A stretch of 64,000 bases of DNA from an uncultured Bacteroidia bacterium. GTDB lineage: Bacteria > Bacteroidota > Bacteroidia > NS11-12g > UBA9320. The position numbers and the translations under genes are program-made. Of the stretch, positions 15,495 through 24,456 are shown in pieces (position 1 is the first letter of the stretch; every line of letters starts with the position of its first letter). Location: assembly GCA_905478335.1 (NCBI GenBank), contig CAJQIC010000011.1, forward strand, positions 20,054 through 84,053, in the 5' to 3' direction. Under the pieces are notes generated by a model. It made no database searches. It was not told where the DNA came from and saw nothing but the letters and a program-made list of their open reading frames with translations.

Positions 15495-17205
15495 GTTGTC
15501 CAACAAATCATTTCATGGCCTTATAACCGTTATAGGTATTGTTTTTTTTGTCCCGTTTTTGGGTGGCGTACATTTATTTGATTGGGACGAAATAAACTTT
15601 GCAGAATCAGCACGAGAAATGCTCGTTACGGGCAATTTCAGACAGGTGATGGTAAACTTCGAGCCCTTTTGGGAGAAGCCGCCATTATTTTTTTGGCTTC
15701 AGGCCTTATGTATGAAAGTGTTTGGAGTAAATGAATTTGCGGCAAGGCTTCCTAACGCTATTGTTGGAATCATTAGCCTCCATACCATTTATTATTTCGG
15801 CAGAAAGCTGCTCGATTCAACAACTGCAAAGTGGTGGGTGCTTTTGTACCTGGCCTCTATAACACCGCATTTCTACTTCCATTCTGGCATCATTGATCCG
15901 TTGTTTAACCTCTTCATATTCGCAGCGATTATTCAAATCTATTTTACCCTAAGTAACGGTAAATGGAAACATTGGTTATTGGCCGGTACATGGTTGGGCC
16001 TGGCCGTATTAACCAAAGGGCCTGCAGCTGGTTTGATTGTCTTACTGTGTATGTTTGTTCTTTGGGTAAGGAATAAGTTTAAATTCTGGTTTTCAGTCTT
16101 GGATGTATTGACTTTCGCGTCATCCACCCTGGTCATTGCAAGCATTTGGTTTGTACCAGAAGTAGTTACAAATGGAACGGGCTTTCTAAGCAACTTTCTC
16201 GCCTATCAATTGGATTTAATGAAAAACCCAGTGGCGTCTCACGGACAACCTTGGTTTTATCATGCAGTTGTATTGTTAATAGGGTGTTTCCCGGCAAGTA
16301 TACTGGCGTTGAGAAGGTTTGTGAGCGGAAGCGACAACCATAGCTTTGAATTGGTTTTAAAAGTGATGTTCTGGGTGGTACTCATTCTGTTTTCTTTAAT
16401 TACAACCAAAATTGTACACTATTCTTCTTTGTGTTATCTCCCTTTAACCGGGTTGGCGGCAATAAGACTTGCAAGGTGGTTTGATGGAGACAAGTTTAGG
16501 CAATGGGAAAAAGTGATACTCCGCATATTCACCGCATTGTGGACAATTCTTTTTATTGGGGTTCCAATATTTGGCTACACCATAAAATATTGGCTTGCCA
16601 ATTATCCCAACTTCATCAAGGATGAATTCACGTTACAGAACTTTTCAATAGAATCAAGTTGGTCTGTTTTACATATGATTATTGGCCTTTTGGGTGCGTT
16701 TGTTTTATTTGGGCTGCTTCGAGCCTTGCTTGCAAATAAGCGTTTAATGGCAGACAAATGGTTTGTGGCGCTTGGTGCTTACTTGGTACTTTTTCTTGGT
16801 TTTATCGTGCCGCAGATAGAGCGTCATACCCAAGGTTCAATTGTCAACTTTTATGAGTCAATCGAGAAGGAAGATTGCTACGTAGACGTATACAAGTTCA
16901 AAAGTTATTCGCAGTATTTTTATACGAAAATTGAACCAATTATACCGTCAGACGGTCTGTATCAGGTCCGAAATGAAAAACTAAACGACATGGGTGTTTC
17001 CAGTAGAATTGAATTAAACGAATCTGAGCGCAAAATATACAGTGACCACGAGATGAAATGGTATCTTGAAGGGGCCATAGACAAACCTGTTTATTTAATT
17101 GCTCAACCAAGAAAAGCGCAAGAACTCGCGGACAATGATGACTTTGCTTTGGTTCAAAATACTGGCGGTTATTGGGTGTTTAAACGAAAGCCGGCGGGGA
17201 GGTAG
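15487..17205 (+). CDS. GT39-family membrane glycosyltransferase (ArnT/PMT-like)
   Basis: 572 residues, with a multi-helix membrane domain up to about residue 440 and a C-terminal soluble domain. The hallmarks of the family are DWDEINFAESAREML in the first periplasmic loop, with the Asp-Glu pair, and EKPPLFFWLQA. Members transfer a sugar from a polyprenyl-phosphate donor to lipid A or protein. The ATG at 15487 overlaps the PAP2 stop by 8 bp; earlier in-frame starts lie inside PAP2. The partner suggests lipid A or undecaprenyl chemistry. Confidence 0.9.
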   Translation: MDKLSNKSFHGLITVIGIVFFVPFLGGVHLFDWDEINFAESAREMLVTGNFRQVMVNFEPFWEKPPLFFWLQALCMKVFGVNEFAARLPNAIVGIISLHTIYYFGRKLLDSTTAKWWVLLYLASITPHFYFHSGIIDPLFNLFIFAAIIQIYFTLSNGKWKHWLLAGTWLGLAVLTKGPAAGLIVLLCMFVLWVRNKFKFWFSVLDVLTFASSTLVIASIWFVPEVVTNGTGFLSNFLAYQLDLMKNPVASHGQPWFYHAVVLLIGCFPASILALRRFVSGSDNHSFELVLKVMFWVVLILFSLITTKIVHYSSLCYLPLTGLAAIRLARWFDGDKFRQWEKVILRIFTALWTILFIGVPIFGYTIKYWLANYPNFIKDEFTLQNFSIESSWSVLHMIIGLLGAFVLFGLLRALLANKRLMADKWFVALGAYLVLFLGFIVPQIERHTQGSIVNFYESIEKEDCYVDVYKFKSYSQYFYTKIEPIIPSDGLYQVRNEKLNDMGVSSRIELNESERKIYSDHEMKWYLEGAIDKPVYLIAQPRKAQELADNDDFALVQNTGGYWVFKRKPAGR

Positions 17206-17381
17206 GCGTTTTGCTGTTGGGGCGCTAAGCTTTTTGCATTTAGGTAAGGCTATGCAGAATGCATTTCTACATTTAACATTTTACATTTCGGCCGCAGGCC
17301 GACTATGAGTTGCTTCATTTCCTCTCAGGTTGGTTATGCTTTATTACGGTCTTAGTAGTTTGGCTTTTAAGAAATCTGAAG

Positions 17382-17437
17382 CTTCTAATTCCTACTGCCT
17401 AACTCGTAAATGCTAACTGCTAATAGCCAATAGCTAA
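17382..17437 (+). repeat. 7-bp periodic array between convergent genes
   Basis: Eight consecutive 7-mers (for example CTTCTAA, TGCCTAA, ATGCTAA, CTGCTAA, TAGCCAA, TAGCTAA). Its reverse complement contains ATTAGCAGTTAGCA, a 14-mer that recurs exactly in the array at 46034. Slightly upstream (17270-17288) CATTT recurs every 7 bp. The gap 17206-17443 has no gene. Confidence 0.85.
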
Positions 17438-17443
17438 ACAAAA

Positions 17444-18025
17444 TCAGTGTACCCGATCTCCTCTATACTCAAGCCGCTGGACCAATTCAGCTTCAAAGTC
17501 TAGATACGCATCCCAGCGTTCTTGGACATATTCTTTAGAAGCAAAATCATTCGCTAAGTCAATAAACATGCGGTAGTGCCCAGCCTCAGACACCATAAAT
17601 TCGTGGTAAAAGTCCTTTAGAGATTGATCAGATATATGCAACGACAGCAATCTAAAGCGCTCACAGCTTCTGGCCTCTATCATGGCACAAATCAGAAGTG
17701 CTTCAACAATATGTGTTTCTATACTACCGCCTTTAAGACTGAATTTTTGGAGCTGATGCACGTAGTCGTCTTTCCGTGGTTTGCCCAGTTCATAACCCCG
17801 TGTCTTTAATTCCTTTAAAACTTTTCTAAAATGACCCCACTCTTCAGCAACAACAGGGGTTACTTTTTCAACAATATTGGGATAGTTTGAGAATCGTACA
17901 ATCAATGAAATACCTGATGTAGCTGCTTTTTGTTCGCAAAAAGCGTGGTCTACTAATATTTCTTCAATGGTTTTTTCGGCGATGTTTACCCAACGAGGGT
18001 CTGTAGCCATTTTTAAACCTAACAT
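17444..18025 (-). CDS. miaE: tRNA-(ms2io6A)-hydroxylase, canonical copy
   Basis: 193 residues starting MLGLKMATDPRWVNI, the standard N-terminus of this enzyme in Bacteroidota. It is a non-heme di-iron monooxygenase that hydroxylates the isopentenyl chain of ms2i6A37 in tRNA. All four metal-binding helices are visible: Glu in DHAFCEQKA, Glu/His in AEEWGHF, Glu in IEARSCERF and Glu/His in SEAGHYRMF. It is the last gene of a compact operon, 1 bp after the membrane-protein gene. A second divergent copy is encoded at 1182-1766, and miaA lies at 32082-32999. Confidence 0.92.
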   Translation of the reverse strand: MLGLKMATDPRWVNIAEKTIEEILVDHAFCEQKAATSGISLIVRFSNYPNIVEKVTPVVAEEWGHFRKVLKELKTRGYELGKPRKDDYVHQLQKFSLKGGSIETHIVEALLICAMIEARSCERFRLLSLHISDQSLKDFYHEFMVSEAGHYRMFIDLANDFASKEYVQERWDAYLDFEAELVQRLEYRGDRVH

Positions 18026-18026
18026 A

Positions 18027-19550
18027 CTATTTTTTATAAGGTCTTAAGGGCAGCGAATTTATTGTATATAAGTCAATAATTGACTGCGAATTATCTGTCA
18101 GAATAAAGGCCGGATAATGAATACCGTCTATGGCATTGAAGTCCCCATTATACTGCTTTAATTGTTCGGGTAAACGCAACGACCAATCCATAAACAACAC
18201 TGTTTCGTAAATCGTATCAGCATGTTGCATAAAAGTCCAGTATCGTCGATCATACTCGGGATATAGTGTTTCCATTTCGGGCTGTAAGGCTTTACAGCCA
18301 TAGATGTACTCGTCCGTTTTGTAATGAAATACGGTTACGTCAGCTTTATAGTCCTGTTGGATTTTATTCAGTTTCACACATTCAGCACAAAGTTTGTCAA
18401 TGCGCAATACCTGTACCACGCCTGAATTACCTTGTACACTTGCTTTTGCTTTCTTTGGGATGTCAAAGCATTGACAGATAAACCCAATGACGCCAACAAC
18501 CAGAATGATCTTTTTCAAGCGCTTATAAGACACGTGTTGGATAGTCAAGCTTACACCCAATACCAATACGTATGGCAGTGCGAGGTACATCCTTGAGAAA
18601 GGGAAAAACGTTGAGTAGGTTCCGTCCAAAGTCTTATTTAGGCTTAATGTTGCTAGAACGAATAAGACAACTAACGTCATTAAAACAGCCGATTTACTTT
18701 GCTTTTGAACAAATAAGACAACGATGAGTATGACTAGGACAGCCATAGACAAGCTACCAATCTTAGGTAAGAAAGGAAATAAGTAAAGAAAGCGTGCGTC
18801 TAAACTTTTAAGGCTGTTTTGAAGGTATCCAAACCCGAGTTCCAACTTCCATAGTTTATGTACCTCGTACAAAGGCGAATTGAAAGCGTTTATGGCGAAA
18901 AACGCGATGACGGCGATTGTCAAACCAATTAAAACAGGGGTAACTTGAAGTTTACGTTCTGCTTTGTAACGATTTGCTGACTGTAAACCCCATAGCAGGG
19001 CTAACGGCAAGCCAATTATCAGCATATTGGGATTCACAAAGTAAGCGATTATGCATAGGCCATAACCCAACCCCTTAATCAAAGCTGGTTTAGCAGAAGT
19101 CAATAGCAAACCAATTGACAAAACGGTAATACCACCAACAAAACCACGTGCCATGGCGGTAACAAAGTGATATTGTGCAGGCAATATTATGCCCATACAT
19201 AGCACAATTATTGCCGCTTTGTTTTGCTTGATTCGGGTTAAATACCATGCGCCAAATAAGAACGGAATTAATCCCAACACGTTGGTTATAATTGGAACAA
19301 CGTATTCTACAGGGAAACCGAAGCGTATAAAAGGCGACGACACAATGGCTGTAATAGATATGTTGTAGAATTGACCATAGAAGTAGGGTGTGTACCAACG
19401 TCCATCGGCTTTGTCTACTGCGCTCAACCAAGTTATTGTTTGATCACCATCAGTATAAACGCCCGAGAAGTAAAGATGCACAAGCACACGTATCGTGATT
19501 AGCAGTATAATCAACGTCGCAGGGTAAATGGCCGATTGAATTTTTTTCAA
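18027..19550 (-). CDS. Polytopic membrane protein, glycosyltransferase-like
   Basis: 507 residues with about ten to twelve transmembrane helices and a soluble C-terminal domain of ~120 residues. The first loop (YFSGVYTDGDQTITWLSAVDKADGRWYTPYFYGQFYN) carries acidic residues in the place where GT-C transferases have theirs, but I cannot assign a family. No ATG occurs near the N-terminus; the best start is a TTG at 19550 that overlaps the AtoE stop as TTGA, giving MKKIQSAIYPATLIILL. The frame also stays open upstream inside atoE, which I regard as non-coding. Confidence 0.72.
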   Translation of the reverse strand: MKKIQSAIYPATLIILLITIRVLVHLYFSGVYTDGDQTITWLSAVDKADGRWYTPYFYGQFYNISITAIVSSPFIRFGFPVEYVVPIITNVLGLIPFLFGAWYLTRIKQNKAAIIVLCMGIILPAQYHFVTAMARGFVGGITVLSIGLLLTSAKPALIKGLGYGLCIIAYFVNPNMLIIGLPLALLWGLQSANRYKAERKLQVTPVLIGLTIAVIAFFAINAFNSPLYEVHKLWKLELGFGYLQNSLKSLDARFLYLFPFLPKIGSLSMAVLVILIVVLFVQKQSKSAVLMTLVVLFVLATLSLNKTLDGTYSTFFPFSRMYLALPYVLVLGVSLTIQHVSYKRLKKIILVVGVIGFICQCFDIPKKAKASVQGNSGVVQVLRIDKLCAECVKLNKIQQDYKADVTVFHYKTDEYIYGCKALQPEMETLYPEYDRRYWTFMQHADTIYETVLFMDWSLRLPEQLKQYNGDFNAIDGIHYPAFILTDNSQSIIDLYTINSLPLRPYKK

Positions 19551-20881
19551 AACAAATACAAAATGCTTAAGAAAATTGTGCCGCCAACCAACATGAATAG
19601 TATCGAATAGGGTAAAATATCTTTGGCTTTTAAACCCGTAATGCCAAGTAAAGGGAGTGCCCAGAATGGCTGTAGCATATTGGTAAGTTGATCTCCGTAA
19701 GCCAATGCCATGACGGTTTTGGCGTGTGCCACATCTAACTTGGTAGCGGCTTCCATTAAGATAGGCCCTTGAACCTGCCACTGTCCGCCTCCGCTAGGTA
19801 CAAGTACGTTAACAACGGCACTGCTGAGGTAGGCAAAAAATGGGAAAGTATTGTGGTTACTGATGTTTATGAAAAAGTCAGCAAAAACGGCTAACAATCC
19901 ACTGTAGTTCATAATACCCATGATACCAGCATATAAAGGGAATTGTATCATTATACCCGTACTGCCTAAAATGGCCTTACTGGCGGCTGCCATAAACTTA
20001 TGCAACGTACCGTGCACGGCAATGGCAAAGCCAAACAAAATGAAGTTAATCGTATTTAAAGTTAGAAAGTTTAAAGAGAATGAATTGGACCACCACAAGT
20101 ATATCCAATAGGTGATAAATATGAGTCCAAAAGCCAATCCAAACAGTCTACTATGGTCAAGCTGTTCGGCCCCAATAGCTGATGTTTGCTTCTCTGTATG
20201 CTGTTTTAAAGACTTTGGATATGATTTTTTAAATGGTCGTTTGGCCAACAATAGCGCAAACAAAGGAAGAATGATCAGCGTAGCCGCTATCGCAACAATG
20301 TTACTCGTGCTAAGGATGGTATCAGAAATGGGTATAATGCCTATAGAATTTACCAAACTGTGGCTTTCGGTATTTACCGTTAAAGGAGCAGAGCCAGAAA
20401 ATCCGCCATGCCATACCATCAAAGAAGTGTAGCCGCATGCGGCGATTAACGGATAATTCAGTTCGATACCTTTTTCTTTGGCGTGTTCTCCAACCTTACG
20501 AGCCAATATGGCGCCAAAAATTAGACCTAAACCCCAGTTAATATATCCGGCACTTATTGAAAACACAGTGACAAAAACAGCTGATTGGGCATTTGACGTA
20601 CATATACCCGTTATCTTTTTAATTAGTTTGTTTACCGAGTTGCTAATGGCGATGGTGTGTCCTAACACCAACATCAGCATCATTTGCATGGTAAATTCAA
20701 GAAAGTTCCAGAAACCCATGTACCAATAGTCTGCAATGCTTAAAAAAGCATTTTGGCCTGCTTTTGGCTCTGTGAAAATGATGGCTAATAGTGCAGTTAA
20801 TAAGGTCAATAAAACCGCTATCGACAGGGGAGAAGGTAAGACGCGTCTCACCACACGCATATATCCGTTTACAATACTCAT
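19547..20881 (-). CDS. atoE: Short-chain fatty acid transporter family protein
   Basis: 444-residue AtoE/TIGR00366 transporter with about ten transmembrane helices. Family phrases are SPLSIAVLLTLLTALLA, INWGLGLIFGAILAR, the VPSGGGQWQVQGPI signature and MALAYGDQLTNMLQPFW. It is expected to import short-chain fatty acids such as butyrate or acetoacetate. There are no ato catabolic genes beside it; instead it is packed between fRMsr (4-bp ATGA overlap) and the polytopic membrane protein (TTGA overlap). Confidence 0.93.
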   Translation of the reverse strand: MSIVNGYMRVVRRVLPSPLSIAVLLTLLTALLAIIFTEPKAGQNAFLSIADYWYMGFWNFLEFTMQMMLMLVLGHTIAISNSVNKLIKKITGICTSNAQSAVFVTVFSISAGYINWGLGLIFGAILARKVGEHAKEKGIELNYPLIAACGYTSLMVWHGGFSGSAPLTVNTESHSLVNSIGIIPISDTILSTSNIVAIAATLIILPLFALLLAKRPFKKSYPKSLKQHTEKQTSAIGAEQLDHSRLFGLAFGLIFITYWIYLWWSNSFSLNFLTLNTINFILFGFAIAVHGTLHKFMAAASKAILGSTGIMIQFPLYAGIMGIMNYSGLLAVFADFFINISNHNTFPFFAYLSSAVVNVLVPSGGGQWQVQGPILMEAATKLDVAHAKTVMALAYGDQLTNMLQPFWALPLLGITGLKAKDILPYSILFMLVGGTIFLSILYLF

Positions 20882-21330
20882 CTAGAAATCAATGATAACA
20901 ATTTCTGCAGATAATGCGCATCAATTTGATCAAACGAATTAAAATCCTTGCTGTCAACGTCGAATACACCTACTATTCTGCCTTCATCAAACAAGGGGAC
21001 AACGATTTCAGAATTTGATTCCGCACTGCAAGCTATATGACCTTCGAATTTGTGTACATCGGGTACAATAATGGTCTCTTCATTCGCCCACGAAGTACCA
21101 CAAACGCCTTTACCTTTGGCAATTCTTGTGCACGCTACAGGCCCTTGGAATGGACCTAAAATTAATTCTTCATCGTCGACGAAGTAGAAACCTGTCCACC
21201 AAAAATCAAAGGCATTGTGCAGTAAGGCACAGAGGTTACTGCAATTCGCGATAAAATTCGATTCGTCGGCAAACAAACTTTCTGCCTGAGGCAAAATCTC
21301 TTTATACAGTTGCTCCTTGCTTGATTCCAT
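20878..21330 (-). CDS. Free methionine-(R)-sulfoxide reductase (GAF domain)
   Basis: 150-residue GAF-fold fRMsr that reduces free Met-(R)-sulfoxide. Three Cys fit the active site by spacing: Cys67 (PVACTRIAKGKGVC), Cys77 and Cys101 (HIACSAESNSEIVVP). The intervals of 10 and 24 residues equal those of the E. coli enzyme as I remember it. It sits 11 bp after the metallo-hydrolase gene and overlaps atoE by 4 bp, so it belongs to the five-gene operon. Confidence 0.93.
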   Translation of the reverse strand: MESSKEQLYKEILPQAESLFADESNFIANCSNLCALLHNAFDFWWTGFYFVDDEELILGPFQGPVACTRIAKGKGVCGTSWANEETIIVPDVHKFEGHIACSAESNSEIVVPLFDEGRIVGVFDVDSKDFNSFDQIDAHYLQKLLSLISR

Positions 21331-21341
21331 TGCTGTGTTAC

Positions 21342-22124
21342 TTATTCAGAAGTGACGACTAATCCATCAAAGGCCAATGAGATTCCTTTGGGCAATAACG
21401 CCTCAATGTCATCGTAAAGACCTAATTGATGACTGATATGCGTGAAATACGTTTGTTCGGCATTAATTTCTTGAGCGAGCTCAATGGCCTCGTCGAGCGT
21501 AAAATGCGAAATATGGGGTTCTTTTCTCAACGCATTTAAAACCAATATTTTAGTACCTCTTATTTTGTCTATTTCACGATCTGAAATGGTGTTTGCATCC
21601 GTAATGTAGGTGAAATCACCAATTCTAAAACCGTAAACAGGAAGTTTGAAATGCAACAATTCGATGGGTACTAAGTTGATGTCTCCAATGGTAAAAGGAG
21701 CAGTGACAATTCTATGTAAGTTCGCTCTTGGAACTCCTGGGTACTTGTAATCCGTAAAAACATAATCAAAATCTTTCCGAAGAACCTCCTCAACACGCTC
21801 GTCGCAATACACCTCCATGTCTTGTTGTTGGATGTAATTAAATGCGCGTATATCGTCAAAACCTGCCGTGTGATCCTTATGGCCATGCGTAAATACGACG
21901 GCGTCTAATTTGTTGACTTTGGCGCGTAACATTTGTTGCCTAAAATCTGGCCCGGTGTCAATAACGATGCTGGTCTCATTCGTTTGAATATGGATAGAAG
22001 AGCGTAAACGTTTATCCTTATCATCAGTAGACATACAAACTTGACAGGTACAACCAATTAAAGGAACACCTTGTGAAGTTCCCGTACCTAAAAATGTAAT
22101 GGTATGCTTTTTCTGCACTGGCAC
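21342..22124 (-). CDS. MBL-fold metallo-hydrolase, PhnP-like
   Basis: 260 residues of the beta-lactamase fold with the metal motif THGHKDHTAGFDD, a later Asp (ITDANTI) and a C-terminal His (YFTHISHQLG). An N-terminal Cys cluster (GCTCQVC) is typical of the PhnP-like group, where it binds a structural zinc. PhnP itself is a cyclic phosphodiesterase, but homologs outside phn operons have unknown substrates and no phn genes are present. It is the first gene of the five-gene operon. Confidence 0.88.
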   Translation of the reverse strand: MPVQKKHTITFLGTGTSQGVPLIGCTCQVCMSTDDKDKRLRSSIHIQTNETSIVIDTGPDFRQQMLRAKVNKLDAVVFTHGHKDHTAGFDDIRAFNYIQQQDMEVYCDERVEEVLRKDFDYVFTDYKYPGVPRANLHRIVTAPFTIGDINLVPIELLHFKLPVYGFRIGDFTYITDANTISDREIDKIRGTKILVLNALRKEPHISHFTLDEAIELAQEINAEQTYFTHISHQLGLYDDIEALLPKGISLAFDGLVVTSE

Positions 22125-22166
22125 AAAGTTGTACTTTTTGCCCTAAATCGTTCTGGATTATTGAGA

Positions 22167-22793
22167 TTATTTCAATATGGCGTAAATAAGTGAATCAGGG
22201 ATGGCATCAACCTGTCGATTTAAATTGGTTCTAGCGTCAGAACTTAAATACCAACCCAACGGAATGTTTTCGTTGTCATCTCTTTGCAAACTCAGCACAT
22301 AAAATTCGTCGTGGTTTGCTGTTAGCAGCTTTTCTCCATTAGACATAGCCTCGTTACTGTTATTACTCCAAATGTTACTGAAGGTAATGGCAGGTGCAAG
22401 TGACTCAACCATACCTAACATGGGCTTTTCTTCTTCAATTAATTTAGTGTTTCTAATGGCAATAAATTTAAACCTTGTTTTCAGGTTGTTCTTCTTCGAA
22501 ACCGTTTTTAAGATAGTGTATGCATCCAACATCGTTTGCATACCTAAATTTTCGTAATATCCGCCGTCAACCAAATTTCCCCAGGTTTTGCTATCAGGTG
22601 TTTTGATTAAAGCTGGTGGTGTTATATATGGAAACCGAGAGGCGATACCGATGGCCGAACTAATGGATATGTCTTTTTCTGTAATGGCAAATAGGTCTTG
22701 ATATTGGTTGTGGTTTCGGCAGTAGTTTATGTAAAGGCTACATATCCAGTGTATATCAGTGGCCATGTTCAATTTGTGAACAAAACGAATCAA
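22167..22793 (-). pseudogene. Truncated patatin-like phospholipase (C-terminal part)
   Basis: From about residue 35 the 208-residue frame reads like the C-terminal half of a patatin-like hydrolase: SSAIGIASRFPYITPPALI followed by NLVDGGYYENLGMQTMLDAY, where the Asp of DGG is the catalytic acid. The N-terminal half, with the oxyanion Gly-rich loop and the GxSxG nucleophile, is missing. The frame opens at a non-ATG codon with an in-frame stop just upstream (near 22809). It therefore looks like a 5'-truncated remnant. Its upstream end overlaps the plus-strand gene at 22698, which suggests a rearrangement junction. Confidence 0.7.
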
Positions 22794-23009
22794 AGCAAAA
22801 TCAAAGGCCTAGAAATTTTAGCTAAATCGGGAGACCACCATCTGGCTCAAACCCAAGTAGACTCACTTGGTAACTACCAGTTGACGTTTATTCCTGATGG
22901 TTACAATGTCTTTGACTTCTATTATTTCGGTAATGGCTTTGATACCACGCTCATTAAGTCGGTTAAAGGATTTGATGATCAACTTGTAGAGTGGAACCTC
23001 ACGTTGTAA
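22698..23009 (+). CDS. Small carboxypeptidase-regulatory-like domain protein, possibly 5'-truncated
   Basis: 103 residues from a TTG. After a hydrophobic stretch (ILVVVSAVVYV) that could anchor or export it, residues 18-103 resemble a single carboxypeptidase-regulatory-like beta-sandwich: YISGHVQFVNKTNQ, then LEILAKSG, QTQVDSLGNYQLTFIPDGYNVF. There is no ATG upstream in frame (a stop lies at 22692), and the 5' end overlaps the patatin remnant on the other strand, so the true N-terminus may be lost. Function unknown. Confidence 0.5.
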   Translation: MILVVVSAVVYVKATYPVYISGHVQFVNKTNQSKIKGLEILAKSGDHHLAQTQVDSLGNYQLTFIPDGYNVFDFYYFGNGFDTTLIKSVKGFDDQLVEWNLTL

Positions 23010-23072
23010 CCATCAAAAAAACCAAAACCATTTCTTTTACTCGCCGCAGCAAAATATTATTGTAGTGACACT

Positions 23073-24410
23073 ATGTTAGAAATCAAGCCACTCAATTATT
23101 TATCGGTCTATTTAGATAGGCTCCTAAAAAGTAAGTTATGGTTTAAGGTAATCATAGCCTTGGTCTTGGGTGCTGGTTTAGGTGTGCTCATTAATCCAAG
23201 TACTGGTGTGGTTTCAGAGGACTTCAGCACGTCGCTTGCCAGTTGGTTAGACTTGCCAGGTCAGATCTTTATGAGGCTGGTTCAAATGATTATGATTCCG
23301 CTGATTTTTGCCTCGATTATTTCTGGAATCGTGAGCAATACTTCAGAGAATCTTAAAACTTTCGGACTAAAGCTCCTTTTATATTTTGTTGTTACCACTG
23401 CAGTTGCCATCATAATTGGGTTGACGATAACCATTATCATGAAGCCTGGTCAGTATTTTCTTTCTCTTGGTGGATTTCCAGGTTCTGGTGGAGAACCAAT
23501 TGCGACAAGTGAACAGACTAGCTTAATGGAGAACATTCCCAATGCGATTTCAAACCTAATTCCCAACAATCCTTTAGAGTCCATTCTTACAGGTGAAATG
23601 TTAGGTGTTGTCATGTTTACCATCATAATTGGGGTGGCAATCACACAGCTCAAGCTCGAAACAGCTAGGCCTCTCATTCGGTTTATTGAAGCCATACAGA
23701 AGATATGTATGATCGTAGTGTCTTGGGCCATGCGGCTTGTTCCTTATGCCGTTTTTGGGTTAATCGCGGCGTTGTTATCCAAAATTGGCGCGGAAATCTT
23801 ATTGGCTTTAGGCTATTACATGTTTGTGGTGGTTCTCGGTTTGATCGTTTTATTGGTGTTTTATTTGATCATCGTTTACCTGTTTACCCAAACAAACCCC
23901 GTTACTTTTTTAAAGCAAATCAAAGAACCCCAATTGTTGGCATTCTCAACAGCGAGCTCGGCAGCTGTAATGCCCTTGTCCATGAAAACAGCCGATGAAA
24001 AACTAGGCGTTTCGTCTAACATCAGTGATTTTGTCATACCGCTGGGCGCCACAATCAATATGGATGGTACCGCCTTGTTTCAGTGTGTTACGACTTTGTT
24101 TATGGCGCAAGCCTATGGTATTGAGCTCTCTATGATAAACGTAATCTTAATCACGGCTACGGTAGTTGCAGCATCCATTGGCACACCTGCAATTCCTGGC
24201 GGAGGAGTCATTGTGCTAGCCTCGGTTTTGCAAAGCTCAGGAATCCCAATTGACGGACTCATTATCATAATTGGTATTGATCGTATTCTAGGAATGTTTA
24301 GGACAGCGGTAAACGTCACAGGAGATCTGACGGCTTGTGTTATTTTTAATAAGTTTTACGGCATAAAAAAGGATGACGTGGCAAAAACGGCTAGCGTAAA
24401 TAAGTTTTAG
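23073..24410 (+). CDS. Dicarboxylate/amino acid:cation symporter (DAACS family)
   Basis: 445-residue sodium- or proton-coupled symporter of the GltP/DctA family. Eight transmembrane segments and two re-entrant loops are expected. The motifs are MRLVQMIMIPLIFASIISGI, the serine-rich loop AFSTASSAAVMPLSM, and the substrate/sodium site GATINMDGTALFQ in TM7, followed by GTPAIPGGGVIVLASVL. Substrates are glutamate, aspartate or C4-dicarboxylates; the sequence alone does not decide. An insertion rich in Gly/Ser/Glu (about residues 130-160) lies between TM3 and TM4. Confidence 0.93.
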   Translation: MLEIKPLNYLSVYLDRLLKSKLWFKVIIALVLGAGLGVLINPSTGVVSEDFSTSLASWLDLPGQIFMRLVQMIMIPLIFASIISGIVSNTSENLKTFGLKLLLYFVVTTAVAIIIGLTITIIMKPGQYFLSLGGFPGSGGEPIATSEQTSLMENIPNAISNLIPNNPLESILTGEMLGVVMFTIIIGVAITQLKLETARPLIRFIEAIQKICMIVVSWAMRLVPYAVFGLIAALLSKIGAEILLALGYYMFVVVLGLIVLLVFYLIIVYLFTQTNPVTFLKQIKEPQLLAFSTASSAAVMPLSMKTADEKLGVSSNISDFVIPLGATINMDGTALFQCVTTLFMAQAYGIELSMINVILITATVVAASIGTPAIPGGGVIVLASVLQSSGIPIDGLIIIIGIDRILGMFRTAVNVTGDLTACVIFNKFYGIKKDDVAKTASVNKF

Positions 24411-24456
24411 GTAATCAAGGGTATAAACCATTAGCTTAGTTGAATAATGAAATCAA

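Noticed and set aside
19547..19781. Long N-terminal extension of the 18027 membrane protein inside atoE
   Set aside because: The extension is antisense-free but lies in another frame of atoE and is rich in unusual residues; the TTG at 19550 gives a normal membrane N-terminus.
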